A DNA stretch of 64,000 nt, taken from Polaribacter sp. Q13. GTDB taxonomy: Bacteria; Bacteroidota; Bacteroidia; Flavobacteriales; Flavobacteriaceae. The position numbers and the translations under genes are program-made. Within the stretch, counting starts at the first letter, position 1; every line of letters begins with the position of its first letter. Location: the NCBI RefSeq assembly GCF_016858305.2, contig NZ_CP074436.1, forward strand, positions 1,074,001-1,138,000. Direction: 5' to 3'. Positions 33,925 to 42,007 of the stretch are shown here, one piece after another. The notes under the pieces were generated by a model. It saw nothing but the letters and a program-made list of their open reading frames with translations. It was not told the DNA's origin and did no database searches.

Positions 33925-34665
33925 ATGGATGCTAATTGCCAAAATTGTAATGAAATCATTAAAGGTAACTTTTGTGCTAATTGTGGACAAAAAACAAGTG
34001 TTCATAGATATTCATTCATACATTTTATAGAACACGATTTAATTAATGGAATTTGGAACGTTAACAATGGCGTTTTTTTTACAATTAGAGAACTATTTAT
34101 AAGACCAGGTCATAGTATAAGAGAGTTTATAAATGGAAAGAGAGTTAAGTACTTTAGTGTAATAACACTACTACTAATTATTCTTGCAGTCTCACATTTT
34201 GTTAGTGAATATTCTCAAGTAAGACTTTCGGATTTAATGCCTGAAAGTACTAAGGAGTCAATGAACGTTATTGAAGAATTTACAAAAGAACATCCTAAAT
34301 CCACGTTGTTATTAACTATCCCTTTTTATTCTATTTTTAGTTTTCTTTGGTTCAGAAAATCAAAACTAAATCTAACAGAACATTTTGTTTTAAATTCATA
34401 CAAAACTGTTGCGGAATTAATAATTGGATTGGCTTTTACAATATTAACTGTTTTTTATACAAGTCAAAAAGGGTTAATAACAGCTTATAGTCTTGTTTCA
34501 CTTTTTTCAATAATTTATTCATTTTGGTATTATAAACAATTCTTTTCAGATTATGGATATTCAAAAAAATCTTTAATAATTAGAAGTTTAGGTGTTATCT
34601 TTTCATATATGATCTTCTTTATGATACCGGGATTTGTTATGGGGATTATTAAAAGTGGAACATAA
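33925..34665 (+). CDS. DUF3667 membrane protein with zinc ribbon, cassette 4 second gene
   Basis: This 246-residue protein starts with a zinc ribbon, CQNCNEIIKGNFCANCGQK (four Cys at about 5-22), followed by a juxtamembrane part (FIEHDLINGIWNVNNGVFFTIRELFIRPGHSIREFINGKRVKYFSVITL), which is the DUF3667 signature, and about five membrane helices (about 70-90, 125-140, 160-180, 185-205, 215-240). Function unknown. It is the last gene before attC-like site 4; R'' TTCTGCTAAC starts 5 bp after its stop codon. Confidence 0.82.
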   Translation: MDANCQNCNEIIKGNFCANCGQKTSVHRYSFIHFIEHDLINGIWNVNNGVFFTIRELFIRPGHSIREFINGKRVKYFSVITLLLIILAVSHFVSEYSQVRLSDLMPESTKESMNVIEEFTKEHPKSTLLLTIPFYSIFSFLWFRKSKLNLTEHFVLNSYKTVAELIIGLAFTILTVFYTSQKGLITAYSLVSLFSIIYSFWYYKQFFSDYGYSKKSLIIRSLGVIFSYMIFFMIPGFVMGIIKSGT

Positions 34666-34673
34666 ATAACTTC

Positions 34674-34806
34674 TGCTAACACCGTATAAACTTTATTGCT
34701 GGTTTTAGCTCACTTGGGAAATTCCTGCGGAATTTCGCAGTTCTTGTTTTATTTACTAAATTCACTGCTTAAACAACGCAACAAAGCTTACACAACAACG
34801 TTTGAA
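34674..34806 (+). repeat. attC-like site 4 (right end of array)
   Basis: R'' TGCTAAC (34674-34680), arms TATAAACTTTATTGC (34685-34699) and GCAACAAAGCTTACA (34778-34792) with three top-strand A/C mismatches, central hairpin GAAATTCC-TGC-GGAATTTC, and GTTTGAA (34800-34806), which already belongs to the chromosomal flank. Near-identical to site 1. Confidence 0.7.
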
Positions 34807-34826
34807 AAGCAAAACCACCACCCAAA

Positions 34827-35171
34827 ATGCCAACAAAAATCATAGACATTAACGAAGCTACTATAAAAAGTTATGTAGAATCATTAAGACCGGAAGATTT
34901 AGAAATTAGAAAACAAGTAGATATTGGATACCTTTATAAGGCAAATGTTGTATGTTTATTTGAAATAAGACCAAATTGGCAAAACCCAGAAGAAAAACAA
35001 AAAATAGAATTTGCAAGAATTAGACATTATAAGACCAAAAAAACATGGAAACTCTATTGGATGCGAGCAAGCGGAAAATGGGAACTTTATGAACCGTTTC
35101 CAGAATCTACACATATAGGGAAAATCATAGAGATTATAAAAGAAGATAAACACGGTTGCTTTTATGGATAA
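34827..35171 (+). CDS. DUF3024 family protein
   Basis: This 114-residue protein matches the DUF3024 pattern: a YLYKANVVCLFEIRPNWQNPEEKQKIEFARIRHYKTKKTWKLYWMRASGKWELYEPFP core of alternating strands with conserved W-K-L-Y-W-x-R and W-x-x-Y. Function unknown; genes of this kind often accompany sbcCD or repair genes. Its 5' leader was interrupted by the cassette array, whose right boundary is 27 bp before the ATG. Its end overlaps the UPF0158 gene by 8 bp. Confidence 0.8.
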   Translation: MPTKIIDINEATIKSYVESLRPEDLEIRKQVDIGYLYKANVVCLFEIRPNWQNPEEKQKIEFARIRHYKTKKTWKLYWMRASGKWELYEPFPESTHIGKIIEIIKEDKHGCFYG

Positions 35172-35589
35172 AACAAAACAACACATAATTAAAGAAATTG
35201 CACAAGATTTAGATTGTGGATATGAATGCTATTATAACTTTAAAACGCATGAAATTATAGCTATTCCAGATTTTTCACAAGTTTTTGACGAAGAAGAATT
35301 TAAAGAGGCTTTTGGTGAAACTTTGAAAAAAGTTAAACAACATAAAGCCGATTTCCTAAAAATTGAACCCTTAGAAAGTTTCGACTCTTTTAAAATAATG
35401 GAACATTTTGTAGCACAATTAACTGACCAAAATTTTAAATTGGAATTGGAAGCTGTTTTACAAAGAAAAAAACCATTTCAGAATTTTAAACATCAAATAG
35501 AACAATCTAATTTTAGACAAGATTGGTTTGATTTTAAACAACTCGAACTAGAAAAAATAGTTGCTAAAATATTAAGTTTAAGAAAATGA
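35164..35589 (+). CDS. UPF0158 family protein
   Basis: This 141-residue acidic protein (KEIAQDLDCGYECYYNFKTHEIIAIPDF, IEPLESFDSFKIMEHFVAQL, FNFK…RQDWFDFKQLEL) matches the UPF0158 family, whose role is unknown. It overlaps DUF3024 upstream by 8 bp and sbcD downstream by 4 bp (ATGA), so the four genes form one translationally coupled operon. Confidence 0.82.
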   Translation: MDKTKQHIIKEIAQDLDCGYECYYNFKTHEIIAIPDFSQVFDEEEFKEAFGETLKKVKQHKADFLKIEPLESFDSFKIMEHFVAQLTDQNFKLELEAVLQRKKPFQNFKHQIEQSNFRQDWFDFKQLELEKIVAKILSLRK

Positions 35590-36788
35590 AAATACTGCAC
35601 ACTGCCGATTGGCATTTAGGACATCGCTTGCACGAACAATCACAGTTTGAAGAACAATCTTTATTTTTAAGTTGGATTGAAACCTACATTATAGACCAAA
35701 AGATTGATGTACTTTTAATTTCTGGTGATGTTTTTGACACCGGTTCTCCGTCTAACCAGAGTTTAGAAATGTATTACAGTTTTTTAGTAAAACTAAACGG
35801 AACCACTTGTAAATCGATCATTATTACAGGTGGAAACCATGATTCTCCAGGAACTTTAAATGCGCCAAAACACATCTTAGGCGCATTATCTATAAAGGTG
35901 GTGGGTAAGGCAACGGAAGATATTAACGATGAAGTTTTTGAAATTGAAATAAATAACGAAAAAGTAATTATTGCTGCAGTTCCTTATTTGCGTGATGGAG
36001 ATATTAGACGTGCTGTGGCTGGTGAAACTTTTGATGAATTAACAGACAAATACAAAACGGCATTGATAAACCATTATGTGTCTGCTGCAACACAGTGTAA
36101 AGAGATAAACACAAGCAATGCGCCTGTAATTGCCATGGGTCATTTGTTTGCCACTGGCGGAACGATTTCTGATAGTGAACAAAATATTTATGTAGGAACG
36201 CTGGGACATATTGGTGCAGAAGATTTTCCTACGTATTTTGATTATATCGCTTTGGGGCATTTACACAGACCGCAAATCATTGGCGGAAACGACAAAGTTC
36301 GGTATTCTGGATCGCCAAATGTTTTAAGTTTTAGTGAAATTAATTACGACAAAAAAGTGATTATTTTATCGGTAGAAAATAATAAAATTACGGACATTAA
36401 AGATGATGTAATTCCTAATTTTAGAGAATTTTACAAGCTTATAGGTAATTTACAAGAATGTATGAGTTCTTTTTCTAGCCTTACTTCTAATTCGTACAAT
36501 TTAACGCCTTGGGTAGAAATTGCTTTAAAAGAAGACAACACTGTTAATACAGACGATTTAAAGTCTGAAGCGGAGAAATACCCTTTTGAAATCTTAAAAA
36601 TAGGATTAAAAAATCAGCGTAAAATTAAAGGAATTGAAGAGTTGTTAGAAAACACAAAATCAATCAAAGAATTATTACCTACAGAAGTTTTTAAACTAAA
36701 ATGTGCAGAAATGGATTATGATTTAGAAAAAAGACCTGAGGTTTGGGATGCTTTTAATGAAATTTTACAATCCGTTAAAAAACAATAA
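35586..36788 (+). CDS. sbcD: Nuclease SbcCD subunit D
   Basis: SbcD (400 residues) is the Mre11-like metallophosphoesterase subunit that, with SbcC, cuts hairpins and blocked DNA ends. Metal-binding motifs are complete: TADWHLGH (D8, H10), ISGDVFDTG, TGGNHDSPG, AMGHLF and LGHLHRPQ. The C-terminal SbcD_C domain (about 280-395) is present. It is coupled to UPF0158 upstream and sbcC starts 11 bp downstream. SbcCD destroys long palindromes, which is of interest next to an array of hairpin-forming sites. Confidence 0.94.
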   Translation: MKILHTADWHLGHRLHEQSQFEEQSLFLSWIETYIIDQKIDVLLISGDVFDTGSPSNQSLEMYYSFLVKLNGTTCKSIIITGGNHDSPGTLNAPKHILGALSIKVVGKATEDINDEVFEIEINNEKVIIAAVPYLRDGDIRRAVAGETFDELTDKYKTALINHYVSAATQCKEINTSNAPVIAMGHLFATGGTISDSEQNIYVGTLGHIGAEDFPTYFDYIALGHLHRPQIIGGNDKVRYSGSPNVLSFSEINYDKKVIILSVENNKITDIKDDVIPNFREFYKLIGNLQECMSSFSSLTSNSYNLTPWVEIALKEDNTVNTDDLKSEAEKYPFEILKIGLKNQRKIKGIEELLENTKSIKELLPTEVFKLKCAEMDYDLEKRPEVWDAFNEILQSVKKQ

Positions 36789-36799
36789 GGCAGCTTTCT

Positions 36800-39700
36800 A
36801 TGAAAATTTTAAAGATAGAATTACAAAACATAAACTCCTTAAAATCAAACACTCCTATTGTTATCGATTTTGAAAACGAACAATTTAGAGATGTTGGTTT
36901 GTATGCCATTACAGGATCTACAGGTGCAGGAAAAACAACAATTTTAGATGCTATCACTATTGCCTTGTATCACAGTGTACCCCGTTTTAACGGATCAAAA
37001 GGTACTTTGTTAGATGTTGTAAGTCATGGTGCACATGATGCTTTTAGTCGGGTTACTTTTAAAAATGACACCACCGTTTATGAGGCGTTTTGGGGAATTA
37101 GAATTGCTGATAAAAATGGCAAACCCTATAAAAATCCGAAGGAAGAAGTCAGTTTAAAAAACTTAAGAACAGATAAAATTTTAGCGACTCAAAAACGAAA
37201 TTTAATTACCGAAGTAGTGAGCGCTACTCAATTAGATTACAATCAGTTTTTAAGATCTGTAATGTTGGCACAAGGAGAATTTGCTTCGTTTTTAACAGCA
37301 AAAGGACCAGAAAAAGGAAAATTATTAGAGCAAATTACTGGCGAACAGATTTATAAAAAAATTGGTCAAGGTATTTTAGATAGAAAATCTGAAGAGGAAA
37401 AAATACTAAGAGAAATTGAAGCTAAAATTAACGCCGATGATATTTTATCGGAAGATGCAAAAACCGATTTAAAACAACATGACAAAGTCTTAGATTCCGA
37501 CATTCTTACAACTGAAAAAGAAATAAAAGCCACTCAGGTTATTGCAGATTGGTATGTGCAATATAAAGAATTGGTTGCCGCTGCCGAAACTTTAGACCAA
37601 AACACAAAAACGTTACATTCTTTTATTGAAAAGCATAAACCAGAATTAGATTTATTAGCTTTAAATGAAAAAGCAGCGCCTTTTAAAGAATTGATTCAGA
37701 ATTTAAATAGAATTGAAAAAGAGGCTCTTTTAAAGGAAAATCAATTAAGTTTAATTGAAAAGGAATTAGTTACACTAAAACCACAGATTGAACAACTAGA
37801 AACTATTACAAAAAAAGAAGCTATAGAAATAGCTGCTTCTGAGAAAGAATTTTCTACTTGGTTGCCAAAACTAGATACCGTAACAAAATTAGATAGCGAG
37901 TTAAAAAATGAAATTACTACTCAGCAAAAATGTAAAGAAAAAATAGCCGAATTAAAGCAACAAATAGCTACTTTAACTTTAGATCAGCAAAAGCTAAGCA
38001 AAGAATTAAATGATACCGTTGCTCATATTAAAATTGATGCCGCTTTTATTTCTGAAAACAAATTTTTAAAAGAAGTTGCCTTAGAAATTTCTGATTGGAC
38101 CACCGGTTTAACCACCTTAAAAGGACATAAAGAAACACTAAATGCAACTGTTTTATCTCTTATTGAAAAGAAATCTGCCATTTCTAAAACGACAGAAACG
38201 TTAAAAGAAAATAGTGAATTATTACTAAAAAAAGTAGCTGAGGTTACCAAAATTGAGAAAGAAATTTCTACAATTAACACAGCCATCAAACAAAAGAATT
38301 CAACTGATTTATTAGCTAAAAAAGACAAACTTCTTGTTACTGAATCTCATTGGAAACAATTTAAAACACTTGCAGAACAGCATACTAAAACAAAAGCAAC
38401 CAAGATTACTTTAGTAGAGAGTGAAAAAAAATATACAACTGATTTAAAAGGAATTCATACACAAATAGCAAGCTTACATAAGGATATAGAAGTTCAAGAA
38501 AAAGCGGTTACTGATGCATCAAAAATTTTAGATTTAGAAAAAAGTGTTGCCAAGTATGAAGATGATCGTCAGTATTTAATTGACGGACAACCTTGTGGTT
38601 TATGTGGTTCTAAAGAGCATCCGTTTACGGAACATTTAATAACCATTAATATTTCTAAAGCCGAATTAGAATTCAATAAAAGAAAGGAAAAACTACAAAC
38701 ACTCACCCACTCTAAAAACGTTTTAGATAAAAATGAGGTACAACTAAATACCAGCGTAGAAAGTTTAATAACGCAAATAAAGACACTTACTACAGAATTA
38801 AATACAATTGAAGCGAGTGTAAAACAAATCCCTATTTCTTGTGAACTAAGTAATCTTCCTCAAATTGATATTGAGTTAAATCAGCTCACCTCACAACTAA
38901 AAGATTTAAATAAAAATTTAGCGGTCGCTCAACAATTACAAGTTGATAAGGATAAATTTTCAAAAGAGTTTGAAGCACAAAACCAAGCAGTTCAAACACT
39001 AAAAACAACGGTTGCCACGCTAGAAGAAAAAAATAAAAATGCCAAAGTTGATATTGATGAAAGTCAGAAAACAATAGATCGTTTATCTAAAACTTGTACA
39101 GACTTAGAAGCTGATTTTAAAACACAACTTTCTAAATACAACTACCAATTACCATCAACTGAAAATACAACTCTCTTTATTAAAGAAATTGAAGAAAAAA
39201 TTACAGTCTTTAATAGAACACAAAAGAATTTAGATACTTTAAAAGCTTCAGAAAAAGTACTTGAAATCAAGATTGAAAATCATAATAAGCAACTAGAAAC
39301 CCTTTCTAAAACCGAAGCAGAAACACTAAAAACCAGTACTGCTTCAGATGTTAAATACAACGAATTAAAAACACAACGAACTGCTATTTTGCCTATTGAA
39401 TTTTCTGTAGAAAGTAAAAGAAATAGTTTACAAAGTTCAAAAAACAAAGTAGTTGAAAACGCCAAATTAAATACCATTCGTTTGCAAAAATTGGTAGATG
39501 CAAAAAACAAACAAGAAACGTTAAAAGTAGATCACATTGCGACTCAAAAAGAGCTCAAAGAAAAATTAAATGTTTTAAATGTATCACTAGCATCACAATT
39601 AAAAGAGAGCGTATTTACTTCAAAAGAAACTGTTGAAAGTGCTTTATTATCAACTGAAGATCAGTTAAAATTCACCACTAATAAAGAACGTATAAAAGAG

Positions 39701-40453
39701 AATGAACTCAAAATAAAAACCCTTAAAGAGGTTAATACAAAAGCAATCGCAGGTTTACAAAAATCTAAAACTTTTGAAATATCTGAAGCAGAAAGTAAGT
39801 TGCTTTTAGAAACTTTACATGCTAAAAACAAAACTTTCTTATCCGAAAAAGGAAAAATTGTAGAAGCGTTTAGAAAAGACAAAGAAATACGTGATCGTAA
39901 TCAAGAAGTTTATAAAAAAATAGAGAAGCAATCAGAAATTTGCACCGTTTGGAAAGAACTTTTTAAAATTATTGGGAATTCTAAAGATGCCTTTAACGTC
40001 TATGTACAGCGTTTAACGCTAAAACATTTATTGGATATTGCCAATGTGCATTTGTATAAATTAAACAAACGTTATTCTTTAAAAATGGAAGATTCTTACA
40101 AACCAAAAGAAGAGCTGAATTTTAATCTGATAGACCATTATCAAACCGATCAAGCTCGTTTGGTAGATACTTCTAGTGGTGGAGAAAAGTTTATCATTAG
40201 TTTGGCTTTGGCCTTAGGATTGTCTGATTTGGCGAGCAAAAACGTAAAAATAGATTCTCTTTTTATTGATGAAGGTTTTGGGACGCTAGACAGCAATACA
40301 TTAGAAACCGTAATATCGACTTTAGAAACATTGCAATCTCAAGGAAAAATAATCGGAATTATCTCTCACGTAGAAAACTTAAAGGAACGAATTCCTACTC
40401 AAATTAGAATTACTAAAAAAAGCAACGGTGTTAGTGCTGTAGAGATTATATAG
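36800..40453 (+). CDS. sbcC: Nuclease SbcCD subunit C (SMC-like ATPase)
   Basis: SbcC (1217 residues) is the Rad50-like ATPase partner of SbcD. Walker A GSTGAGKTT lies at 39-47. Two long coiled-coil halves (about 190-590 and 620-1080) flank the zinc hook PCGLCGSKEHP (about 598-606). The C-terminal lobe has the ABC signature SSGGEKFIISLALALGLSDL (about 1123-1142), Walker B SLFIDEGFGTLD and the D- and H-loop region. Length is at the upper range of the family. It ends the DUF3024-UPF0158-sbcD-sbcC operon. Confidence 0.95.
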   Translation: MKILKIELQNINSLKSNTPIVIDFENEQFRDVGLYAITGSTGAGKTTILDAITIALYHSVPRFNGSKGTLLDVVSHGAHDAFSRVTFKNDTTVYEAFWGIRIADKNGKPYKNPKEEVSLKNLRTDKILATQKRNLITEVVSATQLDYNQFLRSVMLAQGEFASFLTAKGPEKGKLLEQITGEQIYKKIGQGILDRKSEEEKILREIEAKINADDILSEDAKTDLKQHDKVLDSDILTTEKEIKATQVIADWYVQYKELVAAAETLDQNTKTLHSFIEKHKPELDLLALNEKAAPFKELIQNLNRIEKEALLKENQLSLIEKELVTLKPQIEQLETITKKEAIEIAASEKEFSTWLPKLDTVTKLDSELKNEITTQQKCKEKIAELKQQIATLTLDQQKLSKELNDTVAHIKIDAAFISENKFLKEVALEISDWTTGLTTLKGHKETLNATVLSLIEKKSAISKTTETLKENSELLLKKVAEVTKIEKEISTINTAIKQKNSTDLLAKKDKLLVTESHWKQFKTLAEQHTKTKATKITLVESEKKYTTDLKGIHTQIASLHKDIEVQEKAVTDASKILDLEKSVAKYEDDRQYLIDGQPCGLCGSKEHPFTEHLITINISKAELEFNKRKEKLQTLTHSKNVLDKNEVQLNTSVESLITQIKTLTTELNTIEASVKQIPISCELSNLPQIDIELNQLTSQLKDLNKNLAVAQQLQVDKDKFSKEFEAQNQAVQTLKTTVATLEEKNKNAKVDIDESQKTIDRLSKTCTDLEADFKTQLSKYNYQLPSTENTTLFIKEIEEKITVFNRTQKNLDTLKASEKVLEIKIENHNKQLETLSKTEAETLKTSTASDVKYNELKTQRTAILPIEFSVESKRNSLQSSKNKVVENAKLNTIRLQKLVDAKNKQETLKVDHIATQKELKEKLNVLNVSLASQLKESVFTSKETVESALLSTEDQLKFTTNKERIKENELKIKTLKEVNTKAIAGLQKSKTFEISEAESKLLLETLHAKNKTFLSEKGKIVEAFRKDKEIRDRNQEVYKKIEKQSEICTVWKELFKIIGNSKDAFNVYVQRLTLKHLLDIANVHLYKLNKRYSLKMEDSYKPKEELNFNLIDHYQTDQARLVDTSSGGEKFIISLALALGLSDLASKNVKIDSLFIDEGFGTLDSNTLETVISTLETLQSQGKIIGIISHVENLKERIPTQIRITKKSNGVSAVEII

Positions 40454-40733
40454 AGACACTATCCTAAAATCTGTGTAAGTAACAAAACTCAGGGTTAAAT
40501 TATTTATAGTTTAATCCTGTTTTCTTAAAATCCTTTTAAATTTTAGATTACCGCCCTTAAGATATTTGCTATTCCAATAGCTGTAATATTAGTTAAGGCA
40601 TTCATTCCAAAAAAAACAATCAATTTATGCTTCTTGTCACCATGAGGTTGGCAGTAGAACAAAGCTCTCATCGATTCATATGACAACTATATCCCACCAT
40701 TACGTTCGTGCCTAATTACTTCTTCAAAATAAT
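40454..40733. other. 280-bp gap between sbcC and the polysaccharide region with a possible gene remnant
   Basis: On the minus strand 40543-40671 a short frame encodes ESMRALFYCQPHGDKKHK followed by a hydrophobic stretch ending GIANILRAVI. The mix of a charged motif and a hydrophobic segment looks like the end of a lost gene, but I cannot name it. Nothing else is evident. Confidence 0.35.
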
Positions 40734-41981
40734 TTAATCCTTTTTGTTATTAATGTCTTCCCATTTTTTATCCGTATGCATCCATTCTTGCATCTTATTG
40801 TACTCTTCTTCTACCTTCAACCCTTTCTCTAAACTTAAATTACAATCAAAACGTTCTAGGTAATTCCATTTACCAAGTCGATGCATTATTCCCCAAGTAA
40901 CACCTTTTCCAGGAATACTATCTGTGTCTACAAAGTTACTAACTCTATACATTCCTCCTGCCTCAGGTTTTTCTAAACCATGTTTTACCGGATGAAAATT
41001 AATACCATCTTCTGCAAATTGAATACTATTGGCTTCTGGTCCTTCAGTTAAAATAGCACAAACTCCCTTTTTATAAGGCCATACAATTACTTCATGTCCA
41101 CCAACAATTACAGGATTGTATTTTGATTTGATATAAGGTCCTTCTGGTTTATCTGCTATTGCCAAACCTACTGCTGCTCTATTAATATCTGCATATTTTC
41201 TAGACAATACATTTCCTCTTTCATTGTTATCCCACGGAGTTCGGGGAGACGATTTATAATACAGCCAATATTTCCCACCACGTACAATTAATGATGGGTC
41301 GTGAACTACATTACCATCCCAATCATCCTGATTTCCTGGATATAATACTGGTTTTTCCATACGATGCCATGGTCCATCAGGAGAATCTGCCCAAGACATT
41401 CCTAAAACATTTGGATTAAAATCCCCTCCAAAAATGGGGTCCTTTCCTCCTTTATGTCCTTGTTTTAGACTTCCTGCTGCTTGATAGAACAAGTAATATT
41501 TTCCTTTTGCAACCAAAATATCAGTTGTAAAAACACTTCTGTGGTCGTACTCTCCTTTTTTTCCTCTTTTAATTGCGACACCTTTTTCTGTCCATTTATA
41601 TCCATCTGGAGAAGTAGCATACCAAACCTCAGCTAAATCCCAATGATATGCTCTTAATGTATCATTCGCAGCTTTTATACCTACTACAGGAATACCTGAT
41701 GGTGGCCTTGTATACCAAACATAGTACAAACTATCGACTTTAATAACACTAGAAGGATCTCTTCGTGTAACACCTTCTTCAAAGCCAATACCTGTAATCT
41801 TCGTAAACTTGAATTTAGTTTCAAACTCATTAAATTTCTCATAACGAAGCTTATTTTCTTTAAAACGCTTGTATGATGCACTTTGATTATTTTCAGAATT
41901 TACTTCTGATTTTTCTTCTTTCTGCTCACATCCAAGAATTCCTAAAGAAAGTATTGCTAATAATATATGTAGTTTTTTCAT
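40734..41981 (-). CDS. GH117-like five-bladed beta-propeller glycosidase (lipoprotein)
   Basis: This 415-residue lipoprotein (signal 1-18, lipobox LGC) has the GH117/GH43-clan five-bladed propeller. HRSVFTTDILVAKGKYYLFYQA, VLGMSWADSPDGPW, VVHDPSLIVRGGKYWLYYK, GLAIADKPEGPY, GHEVIVWPY and EGPEANSIQFAEDGINF follow the pattern of alpha-1,3-(3,6-anhydro)-L-galactosidases, which remove 3,6-anhydro-L-galactose from agar oligosaccharides. The sugar specificity is inferred from family memory and from the adjacent GH16 and sulfatase genes. It is the last gene of the minus-strand polysaccharide row, 26 bp after the sulfatase stop. Confidence 0.8.
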   Translation of the reverse strand: MKKLHILLAILSLGILGCEQKEEKSEVNSENNQSASYKRFKENKLRYEKFNEFETKFKFTKITGIGFEEGVTRRDPSSVIKVDSLYYVWYTRPPSGIPVVGIKAANDTLRAYHWDLAEVWYATSPDGYKWTEKGVAIKRGKKGEYDHRSVFTTDILVAKGKYYLFYQAAGSLKQGHKGGKDPIFGGDFNPNVLGMSWADSPDGPWHRMEKPVLYPGNQDDWDGNVVHDPSLIVRGGKYWLYYKSSPRTPWDNNERGNVLSRKYADINRAAVGLAIADKPEGPYIKSKYNPVIVGGHEVIVWPYKKGVCAILTEGPEANSIQFAEDGINFHPVKHGLEKPEAGGMYRVSNFVDTDSIPGKGVTWGIMHRLGKWNYLERFDCNLSLEKGLKVEEEYNKMQEWMHTDKKWEDINNKKD

Positions 41982-42007
41982 TTATGATTTATGTTATCCT
42001 TTTTCTA

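Larger units (their letters stand above)
29335..34800 (+). mobile_element. Integron-like gene-cassette array without visible integrase
   Basis: Four attC-like sites of 133-136 bp separate plus-strand genes. Each cassette begins just after a G at a G/TT junction (29334, 30799, 33025, 33638, with the right edge at 34800). In three of four cassettes the first bases are the exact reverse complement of the last bases before the next site: GTTGGGCTT with AAGCCCAAC, GTTAGCTA with TAGCTAAC, GTTAGCAGAA with TTCTGCTAAC. This is what results when circular cassettes carrying one folded attC each are inserted by integron-type recombination. No integrase gene lies in the window, so it resembles a CALIN. 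Removing it would leave AACAAG joined to TTTGAAAAGC in front of the DUF3024 gene. Confidence 0.7.

Noticed and set aside
29335..34800. CRISPR array as an explanation of the regularly sized repeats
   Set aside because: The repeats are 133-136 bp, the intervals are genes of 0.5-2 kb, and there are no Cas genes.
30671..34806. Ordinary REP/MITE repeats instead of attC-like sites
   Set aside because: Cassette-specific matching ends across each gene and the uniform orientation are not expected from REP or MITE copies; kept as the main alternative to test.
36800..40453. Several antisense frames within sbcC
   Set aside because: They arise from the A-rich coiled-coil codons and have no start signals or protein features.
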